Assembly: GCF_036373705.1 (NCBI RefSeq)
Contig: NW_027102781.1
Coordinates: forward strand, 1-64,000
DNA: 64,000 nucleotides
DNA from: Amia ocellicauda
Lineage: Eukaryota; Chordata; Actinopteri; Amiiformes; Amiidae
Reading direction: 5' to 3'
The notes under the pieces were generated by a model. That model saw only the letters and a program-made list of their open reading frames with translations. It did not search any database and was not told the origin of the DNA. Of the stretch, positions 38,185-49,256 are shown in pieces. The position numbers were made by a program, and so were the translations under genes. Within the stretch, counting starts at the first letter, position 1. Each line of letters begins with the position of its first letter.

Positions 38185-40844
38185 CAGTGGTTCCCAAGCG
38201 TTGTAATGCCACGGCACACTTTGCTGAGACCAAAAACCTTCGCGGCGCACCAACATGAAAAAAAAAAAAAGGATTTACTAGGTATTGTCTCACCTGAATG
38301 GCAACAGGCTGCTAAAACTATTATCACACGCACATTGCATGTTAAAGTATGTCAGTAAGGGAGTAATTAAAAGGGCAAATGTGTGATGTGCAAGGAGTGG
38401 ACCTTAGTGGTTAGGTAAAAAAGTACACAGACAAACTAAATAATCCCTTGATACAAATCATTTATTTAGTGCAGACAGACCAAGACCAGCCACAATAAAC
38501 TATTCGCAGTAAATATAAATTCACAGCAAAATAGGTTCAGTTCACAATATCCTATAACAAGCTGCACAAAGGCAGCGCTAGCAGTGGAAAGAACGAAGAA
38601 CTGCAGGAGAAACGCCGGGGCTATTTAGAGCCCGATTATTCAACACAGAGGGGGAAAACCAAGGCCAAATGAGACTTAGAGGAACAGGAGACATCCAACA
38701 ACAGTATAAAGATAAAAAGGAATTCACCACATGTCCCTTTAATCAATTGCCTTGCAGTTCCACTGTGTAGCGTTATGTTGGGTTTATTTTGATAAGAGCA
38801 TTCGGGCTCTGAGCTGAAGCACTGATCTAAAGAAGACCTCTCCACCCCCAAAGTTATCAGATTTCCTTTGCTCATCAGCTTGGAACTGGTTTGCATCAAA
38901 GTGACAGTTTTGGGGAGGATGGCACCGAGAAGAGGCCAAATAGGTTGAATCCTGCTATGAGATGTCTGGAGAAAGGGGCCTGTAGGTGATAAAAACTCTT
39001 TGAAGTGGACGAGAGCCGAAATCCCGACATAGAGCTACGAACCCGGGCCAACCGGCATTTCCAAAAGATGGCATGGATTGACATCAGTCATAAATCAAGC
39101 CCCCCTCCATTAGGACACTGGGGGCTGAAACCGAAATCCAATCTCAAGAACTCAAGAACCAATCACCTATTGATCTGACAGACTATAAGGAACAGTGCAC
39201 AGTCTCTCTCTCTCTCTCTTTCTCTCTCACCTGAACCAGTAACTCGCTGCCACAGCTCAACCTGTAGCTCTGTTGCCCGAACCGGAACCAGAAACCAACC
39301 AAGTCTTTGCCGGCAACAGAAGAGTTAAACTGGGAGAAGGAGATTGAGCCGTACGAAGAATTCTATTAAAGGACTTTATTAAATAAAGAACTTTACAGAC
39401 TGCGCATGCCCGCCTGTGCCCACCTGATCAGTGGAGTTTTACAGCTGGACAATTGAGTAAGTCGAATGTATATGAAAGTGTTCAGTCATTTAAATAGCTA
39501 TTTGAGTCTTAAGAAACTTGACCCTTGGAACGAACAGGGCCCTGCTTTCCTCAAAGACTTTGTCTTCAAGTAACTACGGTGGAACCCTGCTTACAAAGAA
39601 GATTTTGTGCACAACCTTGGAGCCTTCAAACCAGTGGAAAATCTGTTTGGAAAAGACTCTAATTTCGCGAAACCCCAATTTCCAGGTGCATCGACTGAGT
39701 GGAAGTTCTCGGACAAAGCCGAACCGCACTGCCTTTGTTCCAAACCACACGGACCATGTGCCGTGTGCTGTGATCTGAGCCCGAAGACAGAGAGGCCTCT
39801 CTGCGACGAAGTTCAGATAAGTTTAACAGTTTGGAGTTCATGATTCATGACATTTGAGAAATCAATTAGAAATGTTATTCTGTGATTCAAAACTCTAGAA
39901 TGTGTAATATCATTTAGTTTTCTTAAATATAAATGTGTGTTGCATTAAACTGTTCTGTTGATAATTTTAGAAATAAAATCTGTCAACCCCGAGAAATATC
40001 TTCTCATTCCTGTTTAACTGTTTAGTCTGAAATTGACACAAGTCAATAGACGTTAGATTATTGGTGGCCCTGCCTATCCTTGATCATTGAATAATAATCA
40101 GTTAAGGGAAATTGTGGTAACAAGTAATGATAGGATCTTTCTCGGCACCTAAACGTAAATGAGACTGATATATATATAACGAGAAGTTACCTGACATAAA
40201 TACTAACCTGCGTAGTTATTTAATGTCTGACTAACAATACTAACGAGAGACTCACCTTCGTCTTACTAACCGGTATTGTAGTTAATGTGTTTATAACCTT
40301 TTTTGTTTAACGATTTGTGTGTTATCATATGCGATCCCATGGTCTTTGATTTGGTCACGGAAGTGATTTGTCTTTGATTTGTTGATCTAGAGTTGAATTT
40401 TAATTAGCTTTTCCCTTTTGTATAATTAGTGTAGTGCTACATTTAGTCTTTGTTTTTGAATAAATTTAACAATTTATATCTTTGGAATTGGTGTCTGTGT
40501 CCAATTATTACAGAAATTGAGTTCTACAAGATTCCAGGATTCGTGATAAGGTGATACTATAAATTCACTTCTTAAATTGAAATTTATAAGTGTACCTTAC
40601 GATACAACTGATAGCACTGCAACTCAGTGTAGGTGTGCGTTCAGTCCGGCAAACACAACATTTCAGTTATGAAACGCTTTCTACAGGTGATGTATAAATG
40701 TAATATTTTCACACATTTGAATAAGTTTGATTTGATACAAGATTTATGAAGTTGACCAAACAAAATGACATAATATTTTTCAGGGGATAAAAATCTCACG
40801 ACACAATTGGGTAGTCCTCACGGCACACGGGTTGAAAACCACTG
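38185..40844 (+). mobile_element. hAT-like element with nested LTR (module 8 to 9)
   Basis: Both ends and both agccaagc flanks are visible. It carries more private base changes than the copies to its left. Confidence 0.7.
38766..40606 (+). mobile_element. LTR copy 8, whole length
   Basis: Length 1,841 bp, the shortest (CT)n tract of the inner copies, actg on both sides. Confidence 0.65.
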
Positions 40845-40914
40845 AGCCAAGCCACGGTGCTTCATGGCTTTGCACGGCCACTGAGACTGCCAGGGGAAGA
40901 CGGTGAGAAGCTTC

Positions 40915-41003
40915 CCTTCGATAGCTCAGTTGGTAGAGCGGAGGACTGTAGGTTTCAGACAGCGGGCATCCTTAGGTCGCTGGTTCAATTCCGGCTCGAA
41001 GGA
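40915..41003 (+). tRNA. tRNA-Tyr(GTA), module 9
   Basis: Mature sequence intact. The intron has one change (tcagacag for tcaggcag). tRNA-Lys is absent from this module: about 340 bases are missing at 41153, where ttttca joins atatccagcc. Confidence 0.9.
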
Positions 41004-41550
41004 AGGCGTGATTATGGTTTGACATCGGTTTTGGACGAGCTCCCAAATGTCAAGCCATTGGAATTGCATGAGGACAAGGAGAAAACACCGGAAATTTGGA
41101 TTTGCTGTGGAGAACTTGCATTGGCCAAACATCTCATATGCATGTGACCCTTTTCAATATCCAGCCTGGGCAAGTGTTGTCTTCCAGAGGCAAGTCAAGC
41201 CAGGAACTCTTAGAGATGTTTTTGCCGTTGACGACGTGTCACTTTAGAACAGCACAACATGCATCTCTACTTGACTTGGCACAATCTGTGAGGGTTGGGC
41301 CAACACAACGTGTCCACACATTTGCAGGCGTCTTGAAATACTTGGAATGACCTGTGGCCCCATGCCATGCAGAAGTCCACAGCTATGCATGTCAGCATGC
41401 TCTGCCCCTCATCCCCAATGTGCCACTTGTAAGAACTGTGTAAAAAGCGACAGAGAACGTGATCAGCAAAGAAACACAATTCTCCTGAGAACGACAATCA
41501 TTGTGCCGATCGTAATCTCAGTGCATACCTGGATGCCCAACAAGCCAAGC

Positions 41551-42653
41551 CAGTGGTTCCCAAGCGTTGTAATGCCACGGCACACTTTGCTGAGACCAAA
41601 AACCTTCGCGGCGCACCAACATGAAAAAATAAATAAAAGGATTTACTAGTTATTGTCTCACCTGAATGGCAACAGGCTGCTAAAACTATTATCACACGCA
41701 CATTGCATGTTAATGTATGTCAGTAAGGGAGTAATTAAAAGGGCAAATGTGTGAAGTGCAAGGAGTGGCCCTTAGTGGTTAGGTAAAATAGTACACAGAC
41801 AAACTAAATAATCCCTTGATACAAATCATTTATTTAGTGCAGACAGACCAAGACCAGCCACAATAAACTATTCGCAGTAAATATAAATTCACAGCAAAAT
41901 AGGTTCAGTTCACAATATCCTATAACAAGCTGTATTTAACGAAGTGGTTAAACGTTACAAAGGGCATTACAATTGTTGAAAAACAATAGCACACGGATCA
42001 AACATGCTATCCCCGCCGTTTTATTCGATTTGATTAGACGTTTCGCGACCGAAATGTTTTGTGTGCAGACTGAATGCACACCTGAGCCGAGCACGATCAC
42101 AATACATATCCACAGTTAATCTAAGCAGTATCATATTGTAACCGTTTCGGTCTGTTATCAACCCTTCCGGATCCAAAACCAGGAGTCAGACACCCTTTTC
42201 GGTGGACACGCTGTTGACTTCTCACAAGCACCATCTGCCTTCACAAAGGCAGCGCTAGCAGTGGAAAGAACGAAGAACTGCAGGAGAAACGCCGGGGCTA
42301 TTTAGAGCCCGATTATTCAACACAGAGGGGGGAAACCAAAGCCAAATGAGACAAAGTGACAGTTTTGGGGAGGATGGCACCGAGAAGAGGCCAAATAGGT
42401 TGAATCCTGCTATGAGATGTCTGGAGAAAGGGGCCTGTAGGTGATAAAAACTCTTTGAAGTGGACGAGAGCCGAAATCCCGACATAGAGCTATGAACCCG
42501 GGCCAACCGGCATTTCCAAAAGATGGCATGGATTGACATCAGTCATAAATCAAGCCCCCCTCCATTAGGACACTGGGGGCTGAAACCGAAATCCAATCTC
42601 AAGAACTCAAGAACCAATCACCTATTGATCTGACAGACTATAAGGAACAGTGC

Positions 42654-42699
<46 letters not shown>

Positions 42700-44315
42700 A
42701 CCTGAACCAGTAACTCGCTGCCACAGCTCAACCTGTAGCTCTGTTGCCCGAACCGGAACCAGAAACCAACCAAGTCTTTGCCAGCAACAGAAGAGTTAAA
42801 CTGGGAGAAGGAGATTGAGCCGTACGAAGAATTCTTTTAAAGGACTTTATTAAATAAAGAACTTTACAGACTGCGCATGCCCGCCTGTGCCCACCTGATC
42901 AGTGGAGTTTTACAGCTGGACAATTGAGTAAGTCGAATGTATATGAAAGTGTTCAGTCATTTAAATAGCTATTTGAGTCTTAAGAAACTTGACCCTTGGA
43001 ACGAACAGGGCCCTGCTTTCCTCAAAGACTTTGTCTTCAAGTAACTACGGTGGAACCCTGCTTACAAAGAAGATTTTGTGCACAACCTTGGAGCCTTCAA
43101 ACCAGTGGAAAATCTGTTTGGAAAAGACTCTAATTTCGCGAAACCCCAACTTCCAGGTGCATCGACTGAGTGGAAGTTCTTGGACAAAGCCGAACCGCAC
43201 TGCCTTTGTTCCAAACCACACGGACCATGTGCCGTGTGCTGTGATCTGAGCCCGAAGACAGAGAGGCCTCTCTGCGACGAAGTTCAGATAAGTTTAACAG
43301 TTTGGAGTTCATGATTCATGACATTTGAGAAATCAATTAGAAATGTTATTCTGTGATTCATAACTCTTGAATGTGTAATATCATTTAGTTTTCTTAAATA
43401 TAAATGTGTGTTGCATTAAACTGTTTTGTTGATAATTTTAGAAATAAAATCTGTCAACCCCGAGAAATATCTTCTCATTCCTGTTTAACTGTTTAGTCTG
43501 AAATTGACACAAGTCAATAGACGTTAGATTATTGGTGGCCCTGCCTATCCTTGATCATTGAATAATAATCAGTTAAGGGAAATTGTGGTAACAAGTAATG
43601 ATAGGATCTCTCTCGGCACCTAAACGTAAATGAGACTGATATATATATCACGAGAAGTTACCTGACATAAATACTAACCTGCGTAGTTATTTAATGTCTG
43701 ACTAACAATACTAACGAGAGACTCACCTTCGTCTTACTAACCGGTATTGTAGTTAATGTGTTTATAACCTTTTTTGTTTAACGATTTGTGTGTTATCATA
43801 TGCGATCCCATGGTCTTTGATTTGGTCACGGAAGTGATTTGTCTTTGATTTGTTGATCTAGAGTTGAATTTTAATTAGCTTTTCCCTTTTGTATAATTAG
43901 TGTAGTGCTACATTTAGTCTTTGGTTTTGAATAAATTTAACAATTTATATCTTTGGAATTGGTGTCTGTGTCCAATTATTACAGAAATTGAGTTCTACAA
44001 GATTCCAGGATTCGTGATAAGGTGATACTATAAATTCACTTCTTAAATTGAAATTTATAAGTGTACCTTACGATACAACTGATAGCACTGCAACTCAGTG
44101 TAGGTGTGCGTTCAGTCCGGCAAACACAACATTTCAGTTATGAAACGCTTTCTACAGGTGATGTATAAATGTAATATTTTCACACATTTGAATAAGTTTG
44201 ATTTGATACAAGATTTATGAAGTTGACCAAACAAAATGACATAATATTTTTCAGGGGATAAAAATCTCACGACACAATTGGGTAGTACTCACGGTACACG
44301 GGTTGAAAACCACTG
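41551..44315 (+). mobile_element. hAT-like element with nested LTR (module 9 to 10)
   Basis: Left end cagtggttccc and right end gaaaaccactg, with agccaagc on both sides. The left part contains the ~290-bp segment, and part of its right side together with the LTR start is absent near 42351. Confidence 0.65.
42351..44077 (+). mobile_element. LTR copy 9, partial
   Basis: Lacks the usual TGTAGCG start; the right end and actg flank are present. Confidence 0.6.
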
Positions 44316-44385
44316 AGCCAAGCCACGGTGCTTCTTGGCTTTGCACGGCCACAGAGACTTCCAGAGGAAGACGGTGAGAAGCTTC

Positions 44386-44474
44386 CCTTTGATAGCTCAG
44401 TTGGTAGAGTGGAGGACTGTAGGTTTCAGGCAGCGGGCTTCCTTAGGTCGCTGGTTCAATTCCGGCTCGAAGAA
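44386..44474 (+). pseudogene. tRNA-Tyr(GTA), degenerate (module 10)
   Basis: Several changes are visible: cctttga for ccttcga and cgaagaa for cgaagga in the acceptor, gagtgg for gagcgg in the D arm, and cttcctt for catcctt after the intron. The acceptor stem has two mismatches. It is the outermost Tyr copy on the right side. Confidence 0.8.
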
Positions 44475-44709
44475 AGGCGTGATTATGGTTTGACATCGGT
44501 TTTGGACGAGCTCCCAAATGTCAAGCCATTGGAATTGCATGAGGACAAGGAAAAAACCCCGGAAATTCGGATTTGTTGTGGAGAACTCGCATTGCCCACA
44601 CATCTCATATGCATGTGACCCTTTTCACCCTGAGCCCAGTTTTCTAAACCGTCCAGAAAGCGGTCTGGAAATATCATGAAGCCAACACATTGTGAAGCAC
44701 CTCACTGAA

Positions 44710-44782
44710 GCCCGGGTAGTTCAGCCGGTAGAGCATCAGACTTTTAATCCGAGGGTCCAGGGTTCAAGTCCCTGTTTGGGTG
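44710..44782 (+). pseudogene. tRNA-Lys(TTT), degenerate (module 10)
   Basis: Changes in the D arm (gttcag), anticodon stem (atccgag), T arm (ttcaag) and acceptor 3' strand (tttgggtg) give several mispairs. It is the outermost Lys copy. Confidence 0.8.
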
Positions 44783-45261
44783 CCTTGTTGACCGAGGGCC
44801 ATGATGGTAAAATGACAATGAAATCTGCAGTTGCGTCTAGGCGAGGTGTCTAGTCCTCTTTGCTTCTTTCGGCAAATATCCAGCCTGTTGTCTTCCAGAG
44901 GCAAGTCAAGCCAGGAACTCTGAGAGGTGTTTTTGCCGTTGACGACGTGTCACTTTAGAACAGCACAACATGCATCTCTACTTGACTTGGCACAATCTGT
45001 GAGGGTTGGGCCAACACAACGTGTCCACACATTTGCAGTCGTCTTGAAATACTTGGAATGACCTGTGGCCCCATGCCATGCAGAAGTCCACAGCTATGCG
45101 TGTCAGCATGCTCTGCTCCTCATCCCCAATGTGCCACTTGTAAGAACTGTGTAAAAAGCGACAGAGAACGTGATCAGCAAAGAAACACAATTCTCCTGAG
45201 AACGACAATCATCGTGCCGATCGTAATCTCAGTGCATACCTGGATGCCCAACAAGCCAAGC

Positions 45262-45985
45262 CAGTGGTTCCCAAGCGTTGTAATGCCACGGCACACTTTG
45301 CTGAGACCAAAAACCTTCGCGGCGCACCAACATGAAAAAATAAATAAAAGGATTTACTAGTTATTGTCTCACCTGAATGGCAACAGGCTGCTAAAACTAT
45401 TATCACACGCACATTGCATGTTAATGTATGTCAGTAAGGGAGTAATTAAAAGGGCAAATGTGTGAAGTGCAAGGAGTGGCCTTTAGTGGTTAGGTAAAAA
45501 AGTACACAGACAAACTAAATAATCCCTTGATACAAATCATTTATTTAGTGCAGACAGACCAAGACCAGCCACAATAAACTATTCGCAGTAAATATAAATT
45601 CACAGCAAAATAGGTTCAGTTCAAAATATCCTATAACAAGCTGTATGTAACGAAGTGGTTAAACGTTACAAAGGGCATTACAATTGTTGAAAAACAATAG
45701 CACACGGATCAAACATGCTATCCCCGCCATTTTATTCGATTTGATTAGACGTTTCGCGACCGAAATGTTTTGTGTGCGGACTGAACGCACACCTGAGCCG
45801 AGCACGATCACAATACATATTCACAATTAATCTAAGCAGTATCATATTGTAACCGTTTCGGTCTGTTATCAACCCTTCCGGATCCAAAACCAGGAGTCAG
45901 ACACCCTTTTCGGTGGACACGCTGTTGACTTCTCACAAGCACCATCCGCCTTCACAGAGGCAGCGCTAGCAGTGGAAAGAACAAA
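45262..45985 (+). mobile_element. hAT-like element, left part (module 10, array end)
   Basis: Starts cagtggttccc and includes the ~290-bp segment. The array homology stops in ggaaagaac, after which unique GC-rich DNA follows. Confidence 0.6.
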
Positions 45986-46180
45986 AACGGAGGGAAAATT
46001 CGCTTGCGCCGAACGGGGTCGAGAGATCCGCTGTGACGCAGGAGTGCGAGAGGACTCGACACCACCGAGCACGGGCGCGAGAGGGAGAGATACCCACGGT
46101 GTGAGAAACCGCCCGCGACGCAAGCACCAGATGCCCGCAAGGACAATGGGAACCGGCGCGCTACCGAGAAACTGACCAAG
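45986..46180. other. GC-rich spacer between array and U6-like sequence
   Basis: CpG-rich, no gene recognised. The composition differs sharply from the AT-rich array. Confidence 0.5.
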
Positions 46181-46283
46181 ATATGGAACGCTTCACGAAT
46201 TTGCGTGTCATCCTTGCACAGGGGCCATGCAAATCTTCTCTGTATCGTTCCAGTTTTATTATACGTATTGCCGTCGCGAACAC
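46181..46283 (-). ncRNA. U6 snRNA-like gene, altered
   Basis: Full-length alignment by eye to vertebrate U6, 5' end at 46283. The ACAGAGA box and the segment after it up to the 3' attccat are conserved. About eight changes fall in the 5' stem-loop region. Two more lie further in, one of which turns the catalytic AGC triad into TGC. No T-run follows the 3' end (cttggt instead), so normal Pol III termination is not encoded. It is likely a pseudogene or a divergent variant. Confidence 0.8.
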
Positions 46284-46496
46284 AAGGGCTGGGTTAGAGA
46301 GCACCCGCCTTTGTACCCAGGTGGGCCGGGGGAGCGAGGCGACTCGCTGTTTGGGGCCGGGAAGCCTGTCCCACTCCCTGCTCGTTGGCGGTGAGGCCGG
46401 GGGCCTTCCCTGGAGAGACTCTAGCGCCTCTCTTTCACCAAACGTCCGTACCACCATGGCAGACAGGGACACTTCACCCCATCCCCATGCCGGGCA

Positions 46497-46522
46497 GAGG
46501 CATGCTGGGGGAATGTGCAAAT
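46497..46522 (-). promoter_or_regulatory. snRNA-type distal element: octamer-like plus SPH/ZNF143-like site
   Basis: On the minus strand an octamer-like atttgcac is followed by an SPH-like ttcccccagcatgcctc. This pair lies 214-239 bases upstream of the U6-like 5' end, the usual distance of a vertebrate snRNA enhancer. A clear proximal element or TATA box is not visible; tacaaag at about -32 to -26 is the only candidate. Confidence 0.45.
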
Positions 46523-46642
46523 CCGGAGAGGTAATCAATCAACCGTAATCCCAAGTGTCATTGGAAAACGGAGCAGAAATCCACTACAATCCCCGATACG
46601 CCGAAGTAGTGGGCAGAGATGCTTCCCCCCTGCCAGACGGGG

Positions 46643-46669
46643 TGCGTCCAGGACGGTGTAGCCGCAAGC
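46643..46669 (-). pseudogene. 5S rRNA 5' fragment
   Basis: Only the first ~27 nt of a 5S gene (minus strand gcttgcggc...) remain, at the downstream edge of the 5S cluster. Confidence 0.6.
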
Positions 46670-46877
46670 CGAGAGGCCTGGCTGCATGATGTCTCTTTAA
46701 GGCAGACGGGTGTTGACGGAACTTCCAGCAAATAAAAAAAGAAAAATGGAGGGAAAAATATCAGTTCAGCAAAGGGTGTTGAAAGTAGCCGGGTACGTGT
46801 ACATTTCTTCAATTATATCTCCTCCAGACAGAAAGAGAGAATTAAGAGCTACAATGAAGTTACCCAGGAGACATAAA

Positions 46878-46997
46878 AAGCTTGCAGCACCTGGTATTTC
46901 CAGGAGGTCACCCATCCAAGTACTGACCAGGCCCTGCCCCGTTTAGCTTCCGAGATCTGACAAGATCGGTAGCGTTCAGGACGGTGAGGCCGCAAGC
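46878..46997 (-). rRNA. 5S rRNA, copy 1 of 7
   Basis: Length 120 nt. The minus strand starts gcttgcggcc and carries the C-box-like cttggatgggtgacc and the 3' part tggaaataccaggtgctg. Relative to vertebrate 5S, the A-box region reads agctaaacggggcag rather than agctaagcagggtcg; all seven copies share this. A T5 run follows the 3' end (terminator), and a TATA-like ctttaag lies at about -32 to -26. This copy has tctgacaagatcggtagcg variants on the plus strand. Confidence 0.85.
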
Positions 46998-47214
46998 CGA
47001 GACGCCTGGCTGCATGATGTCTCTTAAAGGCTGGCGGGTATTGACGGAACTTCCAGCAAAAAAAAAAAAAAAAAAAAGAAAAATGGATGGAAAAATATCA
47101 GTGCAGCAAAGGGTGTTGAAAGAAGCCGGGTACGTGTACAATTCTTCAATTATATCTCCTCCAGACAGAAAGAGAGAATTAAGAGCTACAATGAAGTTAC
47201 CCAGGAGACGTAAA

Positions 47215-47334
47215 AAGCTTGCAGTACCTGGTATTTCCAGGAGGTCTCCCATGCAAGTACTGATCAGGCCCTGCCCCGTTTAGCTTCCGAGATCTGATGA
47301 GATCGGGCGTGTTCAGGACGGTGAGGCCGCAAGC
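47215..47334 (-). rRNA. 5S rRNA, copy 2 of 7
   Basis: Same 120-nt structure, T5 terminator and upstream ctttaag-like box (here cattaag). Closest to the vertebrate consensus in cccatgcaagtactg except one change. Confidence 0.85.
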
Positions 47335-47548
47335 CAAGAGGCCAGGCTGCATGATGTCTCTTAATGGCTGGCGGGTATTGACGTAACTTCCAGCAAAAAA
47401 AAAAAAAAAATGAAAAATGGAGGGAAAAATATCAGTGCAGCAAAGGGTGTTGACAGTAGCCGGGTACGTGTACAATTCTTCAATTATATCTCCTCCTGAC
47501 AGAAAGAGAGAATTAAGAACTACGATGAAGTAACCCAGGAGACGTAAA

Positions 47549-47668
47549 AAGTTTGCAGTACCTGGTATTTCCAGGAGGTCACCCATCCAAATACTGACCA
47601 GGCCCTGCCACGATTTGCTTCCAAGATCTCACAAGATTGGGCGCGTTCAGGACAGTGTGGCCGCAAGC
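47549..47668 (-). rRNA. 5S rRNA, copy 3 of 7
   Basis: More changed than its neighbours: cacgatttgcttccaagatctcac on the plus strand alters the A-box region and helix next to it. Probably a pseudogene copy. Confidence 0.75.
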
Positions 47669-47884
47669 AAAGAGGCCTGGCTGCATGATGTCTCTTAAAG
47701 GCTGGCGGGTATTGACGGAACTTCCAGCAAAAAAAAATAAAAATAAAGAAAAATGGAGGGAAAAATATCAGTGCAGCAAAGGCTGTTGATAGTAGCCGGG
47801 TACGTGTACAATTCCTAAATTATAACACCTCCAGACAGAAAGAGAGTATTAAGAGCTACGATGAAGTTTCCCAGGAGACGTAAA

Positions 47885-48004
47885 AAGCTGGCAGCACCTG
47901 GTATTTCCAGGAGATCACCCATCAAAGTACTGACCAGGCCCTGCCCCGTTTAGCTTCCGAGATCTGTCGAGATCGGGCGCGTTCAGGACGGTGTGGACGC
48001 AAGC
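47885..48004 (-). rRNA. 5S rRNA, copy 4 of 7
   Basis: Has gctggcag at the 3' end and gtgtggacgc at the 5' end, slightly weakening the terminal stem. T5 follows. Confidence 0.8.
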
Positions 48005-48212
48005 CAAGAGGGCTGGCTGCATGATATCTCTTAAAGGCTGGCGGGTATTGATGGAACTTCCAACAAAAAAAAAAAAGAAAAATGAAGGGAAAAATACCAG
48101 TGCAGCAAAGGGTGTTGAAAGAAGCCGGGTATGTGAATAATACTTCAATTATATCTCCTTCAGACAGAAAGAGAGTATTAAGAGCTACGATGAAGTTACC
48201 CAGGAGACGTAA

Positions 48213-48332
48213 AAGCTTGCAGCACCAGGTATTTCCAGGAGGTCTCACATTCAAGTACTGACCAGGTCCTGCCCCGTTTAGCTTCCGAGATCTGACGAGA
48301 TCGGTCGCGTTCAGGATGGTGTGGCCGCAAGC
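48213..48332 (-). rRNA. 5S rRNA, copy 5 of 7
   Basis: The only copy followed by T4 rather than T5. The internal region has tctcacattcaag, a change inside the C-box area. Confidence 0.8.
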
Positions 48333-48540
48333 CAAGATGCCTGGCTGCATGATGTCTCTTAAAGGCTGGCGGGTATTGACGGAACTTCCAGCAAAAAAAA
48401 AAAGAAAAATAGAGGGAAAAATACCAGTGCAGCAAAGGGTGTTGAAAGTAGCCGGGTACGTGTACAATTCTTCAATTATATCTTCTCCAGACAGAAAGAG
48501 AGTATTAAGAGCTACGATGAAGTTCCCCAGGAGACGTAAA

Positions 48541-48660
48541 AAGCTGGCAGCACCTGGTATTTCCTGGAGATCTCCCATCCAAGTACTGACCAGGTCCTGC
48601 CCCGTTTAGTTTCCGAGATCTGACGAGATCGGGCGCGTTCAGGACTGTGTGTCCGCAAGC
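48541..48660 (-). rRNA. 5S rRNA, copy 6 of 7
   Basis: The core C box is cttggatgggagatc. The 5' end reads gcttgcggac. Confidence 0.8.
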
Positions 48661-48875
48661 CGAGAGGCCTGGTTGCATGATGTCTCTTAAAGGCTGGCGG
48701 ATATTGACGGAACTTCCAGAAAAAAGAAAAAAGAAAAAGAAAAATGGAGGAAAAAATATCAGTGCAGCAAAGGGTGTTGAAAGTAGCCGGGTACGTGTAC
48801 ATTTCATCAATTATATCTCCTCCAGACAGAATGAGAGTATTAAGATCTACGATGAAGTTACCCAGGAGACGTAAA

Positions 48876-48995
48876 AAGCTTGCAGTACCTGGTATTTCCA
48901 GGAGGTCTCCCATCCAAGTACTGATCAGGCGCTGCTCCATTTAGCTTCCGAGATCTGATGAAATCGGGCGCGTTCAGAACGGTGTGGCCGCAAGC
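48876..48995 (-). rRNA. 5S rRNA, copy 7 of 7 (first in transcription order)
   Basis: Retains cttggatgggagacc, matching the vertebrate C box. The A-box region reads agctaaatggagcag. T5 follows the 3' end. Confidence 0.82.
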
Positions 48996-49080
48996 CAAGA
49001 GGCCTGGCTGCATGATGTCTCTTAAAGGCTGGAGGGTATTGACAGAACTTCCAGCAAAAAAAAAAAAAAAAAGAAAAATA

Positions 49081-49256
49081 CACATACCACGTGGGCAATT
49101 CTAGAGCGTCCCCTAGAGTACAAACAGTGTATCGTGCCTACAAAAGTTTTCTTGTTACTAACCTTTGGAATCTGGATTTCTGGACAAAGCTCTCCAATAA
49201 CTATTACAGAACTTAGTTCTTTTCAGTCTAAGATTCCTCTCACGGGGCACCAATTA
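49081..49256 (-). mobile_element. Leader remnant next to the inverted LTR, with primer-site-like sequence (fossil)
   Basis: Directly beside the LTR end, after a 4-base spacer, the minus strand reads tggtgccccgtgagag, which fits a retroelement primer-binding site (TGG plus complement of a tRNA 3' end). No coding domain is visible in the rest. Confidence 0.5.

Larger units (their letters stand above)
11787..45985 (+). repeat. Tandem array of ten tRNA-Tyr/tRNA-Lys modules with nested hAT and LTR
   Basis: Ten modules share the same order: [hAT right end]-tRNA-Tyr-tRNA-Lys-[hAT left end]-[LTR]. A fixed landmark recurs at 14513, 17546, 21207, 24850, 28498, 31531, 35187, 37901, 41267 and 44978, so spacings are 2.7-3.7 kb. 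Spacing varies because of three shared LTR/tRNA junctions, a ~290-bp segment present in modules 1, 5, 9 and 10 only, and smaller losses in modules 9 and 10. Copies differ by few bases by eye, except for the outermost ones. The right edge lies within the phrase gtggaaagaac at about 45985. Confidence 0.95.
46670..49080 (-). repeat. 5S rDNA tandem repeat, ~334-bp unit
   Basis: Unit spacings are 337, 334, 336, 328, 328 and 335 bases. Each spacer contains a poly-A/G-rich tract (a6-a19 with gaaaaatgg) and a conserved gaacttccagca phrase. Spacers are as similar as the genes, indicating recent or concerted amplification. Confidence 0.9.

Noticed and set aside
13844-45412. Repeated 60-125-codon open frames on both strands in every array module
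   Set aside because: They overlap tRNA genes, hAT and LTR sequence, lie on both strands at once, and change length with small indels such as the poly-A near the hAT start. They recur only because the DNA is repeated.
11787-45985. CRISPR-like or satellite-only reading of the tandem array
   Set aside because: Repeats are kilobases long with tRNA genes, and the DNA is vertebrate; neither a CRISPR array nor a simple satellite fits.
46710-48944. Open frames across the 5S cluster (up to 218 codons)
   Set aside because: They read through 5S genes and spacers in both directions; repetition of the 5S unit keeps them open.
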